From Candidatus Scalindua sp. (lineage in GTDB: Bacteria > Planctomycetota > Brocadiia > Brocadiales > Scalinduaceae), in the NCBI GenBank assembly GCA_021776915.1, contig JAIQZU010000033.1, forward strand, positions 1 through 64,000: a DNA stretch of 64,000 bases, written 5' to 3'. Both the position numbers and the translations under genes were made by a program. Below, in pieces: positions 41,806 to 51,822 of this stretch. The number at the start of each line of letters is the position of its first letter. Position 1 is the stretch's first letter. Under the pieces are notes generated by a model that had not been told where the DNA came from, did no database searches, and worked only from the letters and a program-made list of their open reading frames with translations.

Positions 41806-43680
41806 TTACTCAATATGCTCTGCTGCAATCTCATCAGCAGAATAATAATCTTCCACCTTTTGGCCTTTCTTCAATTTTCGTCTTAAGAACGGCTTTACAT
41901 AAAAGATGAAAACAACACCCACACACAGAAGGATAAATCCGGTGTATACCACTGCAATGCCGGGATTTCTGGTTACCTGAAGTCCGGTGTACCTTTCCCC
42001 TTCAGGGTCGTAGCTTGACTGGTAAAATACATACCCTTTATACTTCAAAGGGTCATTAACTTCAATAGTTTTTGTCACCACGGTTTTTCCGCCATCCACA
42101 ACCCTCAGTATACTTTTATAATCTTTAACAGCCATACCGGACTGTTCGTATAAAAGCGCAAAGTTCTTGTCAGGATACCATTTTGGCGGATTATTTGCGA
42201 GCATCCAATCAGACACTGTACCTCTGGGGCCTTCAATTTCAACAAATATTGCAGGAGTACCCACATGTTCACCGGGCCCATGATTATGACCCTCATGATT
42301 ACCAGACCTCTCAACCACCTCTCTTTTTACGCTATGCGAAGGGAAATATTTCAGTATTCTCATTTGCAGCCCTGTCTTTTCTATATCGTATCTCTTGTCA
42401 ATTTCCCAATCTGTGATGTTAATCAGCTTGCCAGCTTTAATGTATGAAAGTGTCTGTTTTCCATCTTTACTCTGGACTATCTTTAATCCATTAGCAGATT
42501 CAGAGAAATCTTCCGGAACATAACACGTCAGCTTAACATCCTTGTATTTTGCCTGATGGGCCTTATCCTTATAATCAGGATACTTCGAGAATGTCCAACG
42601 TGTTTCTACTCCCTGAGGGCCGCTAATCTCAACTCTTACAGCCGGATTGTCTGAAGATTGCTCTTTTAATGGCACATCTCTTTTAGCATAATCAAGCGCC
42701 AATTGTTTAATCTCAACCACGTAATCAGTGCCGTCAATCGGAATACTTTTTCCTACTTCAACCGGCACACTTTTAGAAATATTCTTTCCTTCTATAACAA
42801 TATCCAGCTTTGGTTTTGTACCTTTTCCTACAGTCTTAGCAAGCCTCTCATAGTCTTCATCAGTATCCGCCCACAGATACTCAATCTTTAAATCACGCTT
42901 AGCGTCATTATACCAGTTACGGTCTTTAGCGAGAAGCCAGCCTTCGGCAGTAACATGGTTAGATTCCAACATTTGAACATATATAGCAGGATTGCCTGGT
43001 TCATTGGACGTGTTTATTGGTTCATGACTATATTCTGCATCCGGATAATGGTCTTTAACCGTAACCGCATAGTTGGATCCCGGGATTTTAATCTTATTGC
43101 CTACTTTTGGCGGAATAAATTTTTCCAGTTCTTTGTTTTTCACAAAGGTAAGTAATCTGTACTTCGGTGGATGTCTTTCTATAATAAAGTCATCACAATA
43201 TACCTGGAAATCCAACGGAACCTTACTGTAATCAGCCCGATTCAGGTAATAATCTACCGACTTCCCCTCATAAACATTCACTCCTCCTTTTTCTCCCAGC
43301 ATCATGTCGATAACACAACCTACCAGTATCATGATTATACTGATATGTGTGACCAGAAAGCCGATTTGGAGTACGGTATTCCGCCATCTCTTGATTGTAC
43401 AGCAACCCAGATTTACACACAACAATACCAGAAGAAATGCGAACCAGTAGGAATGAAAGATATCTGTGAATTGAATTGCCAGGAAGAGCTTACCAAAGAC
43501 CTCACCATATCTGCTCACATAATCTTCAGGCGGCCTCATCTGAAGAATTACGGTGCCTAAGATACATGCGACTGCCAGAATGATTATAATGATTACTGCA
43601 AGCTTAACAGAACATAAAAACTGCCAAGACTTACTATCATTTTTTATTTTTTTGCCTTGCGGCTTTGCTACCTTTGTCAT
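41806..43680 (-). CDS. resB: Cytochrome c biogenesis protein ResB/CcsB
   Basis: 624 residues. Three N-terminal membrane helices (LAVIIIIILAVACILGTVIL, YWFAFLLVLLCVNLGCC, IGFLVTHISIIMILVGCVIDMML), a very large exported domain with repeated PAIYVQ/PAVRVEISG/PAIFVEIEGP segments, and a final helix with FILLCVGVVFIFYVKPF. The family's SVKLAV and FTDIFHSYWF are present. The exported domain is longer than in typical ResB. Three related PAxxVxxxGP segments suggest internal repeats. It pairs with CcsA. Confidence 0.9.
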   Translation of the reverse strand: MTKVAKPQGKKIKNDSKSWQFLCSVKLAVIIIIILAVACILGTVILQMRPPEDYVSRYGEVFGKLFLAIQFTDIFHSYWFAFLLVLLCVNLGCCTIKRWRNTVLQIGFLVTHISIIMILVGCVIDMMLGEKGGVNVYEGKSVDYYLNRADYSKVPLDFQVYCDDFIIERHPPKYRLLTFVKNKELEKFIPPKVGNKIKIPGSNYAVTVKDHYPDAEYSHEPINTSNEPGNPAIYVQMLESNHVTAEGWLLAKDRNWYNDAKRDLKIEYLWADTDEDYERLAKTVGKGTKPKLDIVIEGKNISKSVPVEVGKSIPIDGTDYVVEIKQLALDYAKRDVPLKEQSSDNPAVRVEISGPQGVETRWTFSKYPDYKDKAHQAKYKDVKLTCYVPEDFSESANGLKIVQSKDGKQTLSYIKAGKLINITDWEIDKRYDIEKTGLQMRILKYFPSHSVKREVVERSGNHEGHNHGPGEHVGTPAIFVEIEGPRGTVSDWMLANNPPKWYPDKNFALLYEQSGMAVKDYKSILRVVDGGKTVVTKTIEVNDPLKYKGYVFYQSSYDPEGERYTGLQVTRNPGIAVVYTGFILLCVGVVFIFYVKPFLRRKLKKGQKVEDYYSADEIAAEHIE

Positions 43681-43800
43681 ACTGCCTTACTGTAATATTT
43701 TCTTTATTATTCAAGCACTCTAACACTACTTATAGCAGCAAGGCTTTTAAGTTTTGCAAGAAGTGTTTTAAATTTAAATTATTAAGTTAAAAATGCCATG

Positions 43801-44490
43801 CTACTCGCTACCTGTCTCAGTTGCTGGAGGTAAGATAAGAAATTCAACTCTTCTGTTCTTCCCCTTCGCTGCTTTGGTAGTATTGGAGTCGATTGGCCTG
43901 TTTGGCCCATAACCTGCTATGTGTATTCTTTTCTCATTTATATTTTCTTTATTAACAAGATATTGGAAAACACTTAACGCCCTTCCTGCCGATAGATGAT
44001 GATTCGAATCCCATAAATATTTTGATTTTACAATCGGATCAATATCTGTGTGACCATCAATCCTTACCAACGCAGCAGGGTTTGCCTTAAGGTGTTCTGC
44101 AATCTTTTTTAAGGCATTCTCACCATCCGGTTTTATTTTTGCAAGACCTGAATCAAATAAAATCTTCTCTGGTAGCTGAATCACAGGGCCTTCTATTGTA
44201 TCCCTTACTGCCGCACCACCACCAATAGATTTTGCAAGGCTCTCCAGATCGGCACGAAGCCTTCTCTTTACTTCCTCATCCGATTGTGCACGTTCTTCAT
44301 ATGCCCTGTTAATTTTATTAGCGGAACCAACTTCAGTCCTTAACTTATCAAGCTCAGACATTTGGTCGCGAATGGTAATTGCCTGACGCCGATTAGCTAT
44401 CCTCAGTTCGTTCATTTCAGCACATCCCTGTACCAATAAGACTGACAAAGCCAAAAACACGAGTCCGAAACGCCCAATAATTTTATTCAT
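43801..44490 (-). CDS. OmpA-family lipoprotein
   Basis: 229 residues from ATG 44490, where GGGGGGAAGG and a lipoprotein signal (FLALSVLLVQGCAE, lipobox LVQGC) agree. Residues 30-95 form a coiled coil (MSELDKLRTEVGSANKINRAYEERAQ). The C-terminal OmpA/Pal peptidoglycan-binding domain has LFDSGLAKIKPDGENALKKI, RIDGHTDIDPI and IAGYGPNRPI. It probably links a membrane to a cell-wall or periplasmic scaffold. Confidence 0.87.
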   Translation of the reverse strand: MNKIIGRFGLVFLALSVLLVQGCAEMNELRIANRRQAITIRDQMSELDKLRTEVGSANKINRAYEERAQSDEEVKRRLRADLESLAKSIGGGAAVRDTIEGPVIQLPEKILFDSGLAKIKPDGENALKKIAEHLKANPAALVRIDGHTDIDPIVKSKYLWDSNHHLSAGRALSVFQYLVNKENINEKRIHIAGYGPNRPIDSNTTKAAKGKNRRVEFLILPPATETGSE

Positions 44491-44608
44491 GTTTTGCCTT
44501 CCCCCCACTATTCCTGCCATCCAGTAAGTAAATATAAATATAATATTAAGTAAAGAATATAACACTTGATAATATTCTTTGCAAGCAATTTCTGACTATT
44601 GCCATGCC

Positions 44609-44989
44609 TTAATACGTCTTCTCCGGATCAAAGACCTTTTCCTCTATTATTTCTATATTGTCTGTTTTATCGTTGTACTTCCTGTAATAACACGACATAT
44701 AGCCGGCATGACAGGCAGCAACATTTTGTTTAACCTTAATAACAAGTGACTTACCCTCACAATCAAGGTAAACCTCCTCTACTGACTGTGTATGGCCTGA
44801 AGTCTCGCCCTTAAGCATTAATCTATTCTTTGAACGACGAAACACATGTACTTTGCCTGTTTCAATAGTCTTCTCCAGGGCATCCTGATTCATAAAGCAT
44901 AGTGTCAAAACCCTGTTATCAGTTACATCAACAATAACGGCCGGTATAAGGCCTTTATCATCAAATTTCAAGTTAGTTAATAACTGCAT
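44609..44989 (-). CDS. hisI: Phosphoribosyl-AMP cyclohydrolase
   Basis: 126 residues. Signature VHVFRRSKNRLMLKGETSGH and the zinc site DCEGKSLVIKVKQNVAACHAGYMSCYYR; the usual second Asp of DCDxD is replaced here (DCEGK). It catalyses the third histidine-synthesis step. No HisE domain is fused. It overlaps thiE by 17 bp; GGGAGGGAAG precedes ATG. Confidence 0.9.
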   Translation of the reverse strand: MQLLTNLKFDDKGLIPAVIVDVTDNRVLTLCFMNQDALEKTIETGKVHVFRRSKNRLMLKGETSGHTQSVEEVYLDCEGKSLVIKVKQNVAACHAGYMSCYYRKYNDKTDNIEIIEEKVFDPEKTY

Positions 44990-45662
44990 CTTCCCTCCCT
45001 GTTAATATGTTCTCTTCTGATTTTGATTCGTTCTTTTTAATCTCTTTGTATAACCTGGTTGCAGATTGCCTGGGATTTTCAGATTGAAGTATGGCGGATA
45101 TAACGGCTATACCATCAGCACCGCTTTCCAGGACACTGCTGACATTGTTTTCGTTAATACCTCCTAACGCAATAACCGGAATATCTATTTCCTCCTTGAT
45201 CTTTCCTATCTTCTCAGTCCCCAACGGCTCTACAAAGTACTCTTTATTCGCTGTATCAAATATTGGACTGATGGTAACGTAATCTGCCCCTGCATTTTCT
45301 GCATTTTCTGCCTCCTGCAGATTGTGCGCAGAGAAACCAATCAACTTATCAAGTCCTATCATCTTTCGAACTGTTTCGATGCCCAAAGACTGCCAGCCGA
45401 GGTGCACACCGTCTGCATCAACGGCAAGCGCTATATCAGCCCTGTCATTAATTATCAGATTCGCTCCTTTTTCCCTTGTTATTTCACGAATCTTACTTGC
45501 CAGAACATATAATTCCACAGTACTCAGGCCTTTTTCCCTCAACTGAACTGTTTCTACTCCCCCGTCAATGGCCTGGTTTATTATATCAGCGAGCTTTGCT
45601 TCGCAGGTTTTCCTATTAGTTATCAAGATAAATTTTAATCCTGCAGTTGAATTTGTCTCCAT
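44973..45662 (-). CDS. thiE: Thiamine-phosphate synthase
   Basis: 229 residues from ATG 45662 (AAGGTG five bases upstream; the frame's GTG at 45668 overlaps that site). TIM-barrel TPS: GVETVQLREKGLS, LIINDRADIALAVDADGVHLGWQ, GFSAHNLQEAENAENAGADYVTISPIFDT, PVIALGGINENNV and GADGIAVISAIL. It joins HMP-PP with thiazole phosphate. A charged tail after residue 210 is extra. It overlaps hisI and nearly abuts purB. Confidence 0.92.
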   Translation of the reverse strand: METNSTAGLKFILITNRKTCEAKLADIINQAIDGGVETVQLREKGLSTVELYVLASKIREITREKGANLIINDRADIALAVDADGVHLGWQSLGIETVRKMIGLDKLIGFSAHNLQEAENAENAGADYVTISPIFDTANKEYFVEPLGTEKIGKIKEEIDIPVIALGGINENNVSSVLESGADGIAVISAILQSENPRQSATRLYKEIKKNESKSEENILTGREDAVIN

Positions 45663-45664
45663 CT

Positions 45665-47125
45665 TCACACCTTGAATTCTGTCCTTACACCAAGCAGTTT
45701 TTTAAACTTTCTAAGCAACGGTTTCGCAACTTCTGTGATATATTCAGTCACCTGTTTAGGCGCCCTGCCAATAAAATTCTTTGGATTCAAGATGTCGGTT
45801 AGATTACCTTTTATTTTTGCAAAATCTTCATCTTTCTTTATTCGCTCCAGGAAATCATTATCCGCACCTTTCTCTTTGATAAGCGTAATAGTCTCCATTG
45901 AATATTTACGTATTTTTTCATGGAGTTTCTGCCGGTTTCCGCCTGCCTTAACGGCTTCCATCAATATACTTTCTGAGGCTAAGAATGGCAATTCCTCATT
46001 GACACGTCTCTCAATCACCTTTGGATAAACAGTTAAACCTCTGACAACACCAAGAATAATATCCAGCATTGCATCAGTCGCAATAAACATTTCCGGTAGT
46101 ACAAGCCGCCGGTTTGCAGAATCATCAAGTGTCCTCTCAAACCACTGAGCCCCGCTCGTAAGGTCAGTATTCACACTGTCACAAATTATGTACCTGGCCA
46201 ATGACGTCACCCTTTCACAACGCATAGGGTTTCTTTTATATGGCATGGCAGAGGAACCTATCTGCTTTTTACCAAACGGTTCTTCAATTTCTTTCAAATT
46301 ATGCAGAAGCCTGAGATCATTTGCAAACTTATGCGCGGATTGAGCAATGCCCGATAAAACATCTGAAATCTGACTGTCAATCTTCCTGGTATAAACCTGG
46401 CCGGCAACAGGAAGGATTTTATCAAATCCCATTTTTTTTGATACCTGCTGATCAAGCTGTTTTACCTTTTTTTCATCTCTATTGAACAGGGACATAAAAC
46501 TGTTTTGTGTGCCTATAGTTCCTTTAGCGCCTCTGAATCTTAAATTTTCTATCCGGTTTTCCAGATCTTCTAGATCAATAATAAAGTCCTGCATCCATAG
46601 ACATGCCCTTTTCCCAACGGTCGTAAGCTGAGCCGGCTGATAATGAGTGTAACCCAGGGTAATTAAGTCTTTATTTTTATGGGCAAACACAACAAGTGCG
46701 TCAATGACATTAACAAGTTTTTTCAACAGGATATTCATACCGTTTTTCATGATAATCAAATCAGCATTATCCTGTACAAATGCACTTGTTGCACCTAAAT
46801 GAATTATCGGACTTGCGACAGGACACTGATCACCATAAGCATGAACATGTGCCATCACATCATGTTTCACCCTGATTTCATGTTTCCTTGCCGCATCAAA
46901 GTTTATCTTGTCCCGGAATCTTTTCATTTCATCAATCTGCTTCCGTGAAATTGCTTTAATTCCAAGAGATCTTTCTGTTTCCGCTAACGCAATCCAAAGT
47001 GTTCTCCATGTGCTATATTTCAATTGATCTGAGAAATTATAGCTCATCTCTTCGCTGGCATATCTCTCGGCCAACGGACTCTGGTATTTATCATATTTAC
47101 TATTCTTTTTCTTTTTCTTCTTCAT
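45665..47125 (-). CDS. purB: Adenylosuccinate lyase
   Basis: 486 residues. Fumarase-superfamily signature GSSAMPYKRNPMRCER; the active-site His region is LGATSAFVQDNADLI and YTHYQPAQLTTVGKR. The N-terminus is a lysine run (MKKKKKKNSKYD) not usual for the family. It is closer in length to the longer, eukaryote-like PurB group. It cleaves SAICAR and adenylosuccinate. It overlaps pyrE by 4 bp. Confidence 0.93.
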   Translation of the reverse strand: MKKKKKKNSKYDKYQSPLAERYASEEMSYNFSDQLKYSTWRTLWIALAETERSLGIKAISRKQIDEMKRFRDKINFDAARKHEIRVKHDVMAHVHAYGDQCPVASPIIHLGATSAFVQDNADLIIMKNGMNILLKKLVNVIDALVVFAHKNKDLITLGYTHYQPAQLTTVGKRACLWMQDFIIDLEDLENRIENLRFRGAKGTIGTQNSFMSLFNRDEKKVKQLDQQVSKKMGFDKILPVAGQVYTRKIDSQISDVLSGIAQSAHKFANDLRLLHNLKEIEEPFGKKQIGSSAMPYKRNPMRCERVTSLARYIICDSVNTDLTSGAQWFERTLDDSANRRLVLPEMFIATDAMLDIILGVVRGLTVYPKVIERRVNEELPFLASESILMEAVKAGGNRQKLHEKIRKYSMETITLIKEKGADNDFLERIKKDEDFAKIKGNLTDILNPKNFIGRAPKQVTEYITEVAKPLLRKFKKLLGVRTEFKV

Positions 47126-47643
47126 CCCACACCCAATCCTGATTTAGTAAATAACGCCTCAAATCTGTAACCTCTGCTCTCAATCCCTTCTCTTGCACCC
47201 TCTTCCCTGTCAACTACATAAAGAATACTCGATACTTTTGCTCCTGCCTCTTCGACAGCCTCTGCCGCTAATAATGCCTGTGCACCGGTGGTTGCAATGT
47301 CCTCAACAATGACAACACTGTCTTCAGAAATCAGGTCTCCCTCTATTGGCCGGTCAATACCATAACCTTTCTTGCCTTTTCTTACTATAACGAAGGGCAG
47401 GCCTGTCTTGAGAGAGAGTGCTGTTGCAAGCGGCACTCCACCCAATTCCATCCCGGCTATTCTCGAAACATCACTATCAAGCATCTTCGCCATGCCATCT
47501 GCAATAGCATCCAACAGTTTTGGACGTGTTTCAAATGCGTATTTGTCGAATATATATGTACTACTCCTGCCGGAGCTTAAGGTAAACTCTCCCTCTTTAT
47601 ACGATGTCTCAATTATTTCCGTGCCCAATTGTTTTAAGTCCAT
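47122..47643 (-). CDS. pyrE: Orotate phosphoribosyltransferase
   Basis: 173 residues. The PRPP motif is VVIVEDIATTGAQALLAAEAV; other conserved segments are FTLSSGRSSTYIFDKYAFE and GMELGGVPLATALS. It makes OMP from orotate. It heads a pyrE-purB-thiE-hisI operon with overlapping genes. A nested inverted-repeat element lies 28-143 bp upstream, in its leader. Confidence 0.92.
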   Translation of the reverse strand: MDLKQLGTEIIETSYKEGEFTLSSGRSSTYIFDKYAFETRPKLLDAIADGMAKMLDSDVSRIAGMELGGVPLATALSLKTGLPFVIVRKGKKGYGIDRPIEGDLISEDSVVIVEDIATTGAQALLAAEAVEEAGAKVSSILYVVDREEGAREGIESRGYRFEALFTKSGLGVG

Positions 47644-47670
47644 ATCGTACCGATTACAATGTTACCTGAA

Positions 47671-47786
47671 TTGAGCGATTTCGTAGCCGCAACTTGAGGT
47701 TGCGTAACTTACGCAAACCCATCAAGTGATGAAAAACGCAGGCTAAAGCCATCGGCTACAACGGCATATAATATAAAATCGCTCAA
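47671..47786 (-). ncRNA. Nested inverted-repeat element upstream of pyrE
   Basis: Outer arms TTGAGCGATTT (47671-47681) and 47776-47786 are exact inverted repeats. Inside them GTAGCCG (47683-47689) pairs with CGGCTAC (47753-47759), and in the middle lies the palindrome TTGCGTAACTTACGCAA (47700-47716). The symmetric nesting means either a structured RNA leader for the pyrE operon or a miniature mobile repeat. Confidence 0.5.
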
Positions 47787-47802
47787 AATATATGTTAGTA
47801 AA

Positions 47803-47841
47803 ATGATAAAAGCCATCTTATGCAAAGATGGCTTTTATCAT
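47803..47841 (-). terminator. Strong hairpin terminator after groEL
   Basis: ATGATAAAAGCCATCTT pairs perfectly over 17 bp with 47825-47841, with a 5-nt loop. T-rich sequence follows on the minus strand. It sits 40 bp beyond the groEL stop. Confidence 0.85.
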
Positions 47842-47880
47842 ATAAAATTTCTTACATTAATTCAACGTCTACTTCTTTTT

Positions 47881-49482
47881 TTATTTCTTTTTCTCTTCTT
47901 TCTCCGGAGCATCACTAACTATAGCATTTGTTGTCAGTAACAACCCTGCAATGCTTGCTGCATTCCGAAGCGCCGTTCTTACGACCTTTGTCGGATCTAT
48001 CACACCTGCTTTAACCAAATCTGTATACTTTTCGCTGGCAACATCAAAACCGGAATTACCTTCTAATTCCTTTACTTTTTGAACAACTAAAACCCCGTTG
48101 AGACCTGCATTATCTGCAATTTGTCTGAGCGGTACCTCCAGAGCTTTACGTATTATGTTTAAACCAACCTTCTCGTCTTCATCAAGTCCTGCTTCTATCT
48201 TTTTTAAGGCCTTTTCTGTCCTTAAAAGCGCTACTCCTCCTCCCGGCAGGATTCCTTCTTCAACAGCAGCTTTAGTAGCATGCATCGCATCCTCTAATCG
48301 CGCCTTCTTTTCCTTCATCTCTGCCTCTGTTGCAGCGCCAACATTAATCTTCGCTATTCCACCCGCAAATTTTGCCAACCTTCCCTGCAGTTTCTCTATA
48401 TCATAATCCGAAGTAGAATTTTCGATCTCATTTCTTATTTGTTCGACCCTACCCTGAATTTCCTTTCTTGAGCCGCTACCTTCAATTATCATTGTAGTAT
48501 CTTTGTCAATAACAACCTTTTTAGCTCCGCCCAGATCAGACAGCTTAAGGCTGTCAAGTCCCACCCCTAAATCCTCAAATATCGCATTAGCGCCCGTTAA
48601 CGCAGCAATGTCTTCAAGTGTAGCCTTTCGTTTGTCTCCAAATTCAGGCGCCTTTACTACCACACATTTCAATGTTCCACGCATCTTATTGACCACGAGA
48701 GTTGTAAGGGCATCTCCATCCATGTCTTCAGCAATTATCAATAACGGCTTCCCTGATTGTGATACCTTTTCCACTATAGGCAAGAGGTCCTTTATAGAAG
48801 ATATTTTTTTCTCATGGATAAGAATATACGGATCATCGTAAACTGCCTGCATTTTCTCCGTATCTGTAATAAAATAAGGAGATAGGTATCCCTTATCAAA
48901 TTGCATTCCTTCAACTAATTCCACCGTTGTCTTCAGTCCCTTTCCTTCCTCAACAGCAATAACGCCATCCCTGCCGGCCTGTTCCATTGCATCAGATATC
49001 TGTTTTCCTATCTCCGGATCATTATTTGCCGCAATCGTGCCTACCTGCTCTATTTCTTTCTTTCCTGAGACACTAATACTCATCTTAACAAGCTCTTTTG
49101 TAACAGCTTCAACGGCTTTCTCAATTCCACGTTTAATTCCAACCGGATTCGACCCGGCCACAAGACTCTTTAATCCTTCTGTATATATTGCCTCTGTCAA
49201 TACAGTGGCAGTTGTTGTACCGTCTCCTGCAATGTCGCTTGTTCTAGACGCAACCTCTTTTACCAGTTGTGCACCTATGTTCTCATATTGGTCCTCAAAC
49301 TCCAGTTCATTCGCAACTGTTACGCCGTCTTTTGTTATTGTTGGAGAGCCGAAGCTTTTTTCAATTATTACGTTTCTTCCTTTAGGTCCCATCGTTATTT
49401 TGACAGCCCCAGCCAACTTATTTATTCCACTCTTTATGGCCATACCGGCATCATGACCACACAGTACCTTTTTACCCGCCAT
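47881..49482 (-). CDS. groEL: Chaperonin GroEL
   Basis: 533 residues. Typical segments: [84 protein letters not shown] (split in sequence only by normal spacing). The C-terminus ends APEKEEKKK, without the flexible GGM repeats of most bacterial GroELs. It starts 13 bp after groES. No CIRCE operator is visible upstream. Confidence 0.96.
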   Translation of the reverse strand: MAGKKVLCGHDAGMAIKSGINKLAGAVKITMGPKGRNVIIEKSFGSPTITKDGVTVANELEFEDQYENIGAQLVKEVASRTSDIAGDGTTTATVLTEAIYTEGLKSLVAGSNPVGIKRGIEKAVEAVTKELVKMSISVSGKKEIEQVGTIAANNDPEIGKQISDAMEQAGRDGVIAVEEGKGLKTTVELVEGMQFDKGYLSPYFITDTEKMQAVYDDPYILIHEKKISSIKDLLPIVEKVSQSGKPLLIIAEDMDGDALTTLVVNKMRGTLKCVVVKAPEFGDKRKATLEDIAALTGANAIFEDLGVGLDSLKLSDLGGAKKVVIDKDTTMIIEGSGSRKEIQGRVEQIRNEIENSTSDYDIEKLQGRLAKFAGGIAKINVGAATEAEMKEKKARLEDAMHATKAAVEEGILPGGGVALLRTEKALKKIEAGLDEDEKVGLNIIRKALEVPLRQIADNAGLNGVLVVQKVKELEGNSGFDVASEKYTDLVKAGVIDPTKVVRTALRNAASIAGLLLTTNAIVSDAPEKEEKKK

Positions 49483-49495
49483 TCTGTTCTCCTAA

Positions 49496-49783
49496 TTATT
49501 CAATTATAGCAAGAATATCATCCTCAGACATTAACAGGTATTCTTCACCATCAATGTCAATCTCGGTTCCTGCATAAGATGTAAAGACTACTTTATCCCC
49601 TTTTTTGACCTGAAACTTTGCTCTTTTACCGCTGTCCAGTAATTTTCCATCACCCAATGCAATAATCTTTCCCTCCTTTGGTTTTTCTTTGGCTGCATCC
49701 GGCAACAGAATACCTCCGGCAGTTTTCCCTTCCGCTTCAAATCTCTTTACCAAAATCTTTTCTCCTAACGGTTTTGTCTTCAT
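49496..49783 (-). CDS. groES: Co-chaperonin GroES
   Basis: 95 residues. LGEKILVKRFEAEGKTAGGILLPDAAKEKP is the mobile loop region, then GKIIALGDGK, VKKGDKVVFTSYAGTEI and ending LLMSEDDILAIIE. It caps the GroEL ring and is cotranscribed with it. Confidence 0.96.
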   Translation of the reverse strand: MKTKPLGEKILVKRFEAEGKTAGGILLPDAAKEKPKEGKIIALGDGKLLDSGKRAKFQVKKGDKVVFTSYAGTEIDIDGEEYLLMSEDDILAIIE

Positions 49784-49831
49784 AGTTTATTATCCCCTTT
49801 CTCTGAATTGATTAACTTAATAATTTAGAAT

Positions 49832-50236
49832 TTATCTCCAATAGAATTTTTCAAGTGACTGCTCTACAGCATATTTTATTATCTCTTTGTTTATAGGCTT
49901 TGAAATTAAGGTATAAGCATTCGCCTCAAATGCCTCAAACTTCATATCCTTGGAGGTATCAGCAGATACAAAAATACATGGGATTTGTATCTTCTTTTCT
50001 ACCTTTATGAATTCAAATGTATCGAAACCGCTGAAATCCGGCAGGTGCACATCCAGGATCAACAGGTGTAAGAACTTGTGCTTTGCAATTTCAACAGCTT
50101 CTCTCCCGCAACTGGCCATGTATGTCGTATAGCCTTCCGGTTCAAATATTTCATTTAAACCATATCGACAATCGTCATCATCATCGGTTATTAAGATTTT
50201 ATAATTAACCTTATCACGCTTCAATAATGTCATCAT
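49832..50236 (-). CDS. Single-domain response regulator
   Basis: 134 residues, one receiver domain: ILITDDDDDCRYGLNEIFEPEGY (acidic pair), phosphoacceptor Asp in LLILDVHLPDFSG, FVSADTS and the switch Lys in LISKPINKE. No output domain, so it acts by protein contact, like CheY or Spo0F. It lies 48 bp upstream of groES in the same direction and may be cotranscribed with the chaperonin genes. That is an uncommon pairing. Confidence 0.88.
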   Translation of the reverse strand: MMTLLKRDKVNYKILITDDDDDCRYGLNEIFEPEGYTTYMASCGREAVEIAKHKFLHLLILDVHLPDFSGFDTFEFIKVEKKIQIPCIFVSADTSKDMKFEAFEANAYTLISKPINKEIIKYAVEQSLEKFYWR

Positions 50237-50448
50237 GATTATTTATCCACAAAACAAAATATTAATTCGCCTAATCAATGTTATAGAGCAAAATAAATGC
50301 CAACTTATTTTAGAGGTCAGGCACAAATTAAATTTACGTAAGCAATATATCAGAAACTACTTACGAGAATCACAAAAAGAGTAATACCCCCTGCCACATT
50401 GGCACACAAATCCACGAGCCACTTTTTTTGCTGCCATTATGGCATTTG

Positions 50449-51810
50449 CTATTTACCGGCATACATTTCGCCACGCAGGTGAAGCAATGCGAAGTTGAAC
50501 TCTCCTGCCAGGGTTATAGCGGCGGCGGCAGCAGCGAATTCCTTAGATGTCCCTATACCCATAAACTTCAGGACTTCTCTGGCTGTTGGGCAAATCAGCC
50601 CTTCTCTGTTTGAAGCGGCGCCTACTTCAAGGTTAGGTAATTCCACTCCGAAGATTACATCATTTCCCTTGATCTCAACGTATACATTCTCGGTACAGGA
50701 AACGTTGTACGGTCGCGGATTTACTTTGGTTCCCCGGTAGAGTGCGGGAATAATTTCCCCTCCCATTCCTGAGTAAACAAACCCTCCCTGTTCCTGCATA
50801 ACCCCCTGCCGGTCAATCTCCATATACGACATCAATTTATCAATGCCAGTCTTGCTCATTTTCTCGTAAGCGGGTATGGGCACCTTCACCTGAGCGGAAA
50901 CATAACGCCCTCGCCGGTTGCGAGGTGACGGTTTCAGGTCTCCATCAAATCCCATGGCAATAAGGCTCTGCGTGTATGCAACGCCTTTCTCGTTAAATTC
51001 TGCATCCATACGTCCCCTGGCAAATCCTACAGCAGAGGACGTATCACCATGTCCCCGAGCATATTCAAATCTGGTATAAAAACAGATATAGATATAAAAC
51101 TGTCCATGATGCTGTCTTCTCACAAACTCTACCTCATAGATTTCTCCTCTGAATTCAGACAGAAATTTTTCCTCCATCTCTTTTCTCAATTCGGGTAAAA
51201 ATATCTTTGCCGCCACAACAGCTTTCTCACGTTCTTCTTCGCTTTCAAAAATGTATCCTAAATTTCGAGCCGCTCCTGCCCACCTGCCAACCTTTACCTC
51301 AGCACCACCCAATTTATTAACCCTGAAACAGCCCACACTGATCCCAATAGAACCAAACCCAGGACCATAAGCCAATATATTTGTAAATGTTTTGTCAACA
51401 TCCCCAAAGACCTTTATCTGGCCTGCATAGGAGTAGTATTCTTCTTTTCCGCCTATATAATTGTTGACCAATGGACGAAATCTCTCTGCTTCAGTTCCAT
51501 AAGGCTCCAATGCTGACCCACATCGAGTACAGGCAGTATCCGTATCCCTCGCCTCCAGATGCCATATAGAGTTATCTTTTGGACAACGCCATTGCATCAG
51601 ATACGGTTTGTCCGGCAACTCTAAATAGTTGAATTTATGACCGGTCAATTCCTCTATACACGTCCTTCTGCTCAGGGCCGCAGTACGAAAATGATCAGGA
51701 GCGCTTGCATCGTATTCTTCCAGCAGAACTGACTCTGTCTTCCATGGCTGGACCTCACCGGTTTTAATTTTGCCTGCAAGCTCTTCAACAAGTTTTTCGT
51801 TATCATTCAC
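50449..51810 (-). CDS. HMG-CoA reductase-like protein
   Basis: 453 residues. The C-terminal third matches the HMG-CoA reductase pattern: VELPNLEVGAASNREGLICP where HMGR has MPSIEVGTVGGGT..., followed by AREVLKFMGIG and AAAAAAITLAGEFNFALLHLRG as in the LAGELSLL helix. The N-terminal part is different: it has a zinc-finger-like YLMQWRCPKDNSIWHL...CTRCG. Catalytic residues cannot be placed with certainty. No HMG-CoA synthase is next to it. It follows the hydroxyacyl-CoA dehydrogenase by 12 bp, so it should act on the same acyl-CoA pathway. A true mevalonate function is uncertain. Confidence 0.5.
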   Translation of the reverse strand: MNDNEKLVEELAGKIKTGEVQPWKTESVLLEEYDASAPDHFRTAALSRRTCIEELTGHKFNYLELPDKPYLMQWRCPKDNSIWHLEARDTDTACTRCGSALEPYGTEAERFRPLVNNYIGGKEEYYSYAGQIKVFGDVDKTFTNILAYGPGFGSIGISVGCFRVNKLGGAEVKVGRWAGAARNLGYIFESEEEREKAVVAAKIFLPELRKEMEEKFLSEFRGEIYEVEFVRRQHHGQFYIYICFYTRFEYARGHGDTSSAVGFARGRMDAEFNEKGVAYTQSLIAMGFDGDLKPSPRNRRGRYVSAQVKVPIPAYEKMSKTGIDKLMSYMEIDRQGVMQEQGGFVYSGMGGEIIPALYRGTKVNPRPYNVSCTENVYVEIKGNDVIFGVELPNLEVGAASNREGLICPTAREVLKFMGIGTSKEFAAAAAAITLAGEFNFALLHLRGEMYAGK

Positions 51811-51822
51811 TTTAATATTCTC

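Noticed and set aside
49784-49831. CIRCE (HrcA) operator expected before groES
   Set aside because: No TTAGCACTC-N9-GAGTGCTAA-like sequence is present there or before the response regulator.
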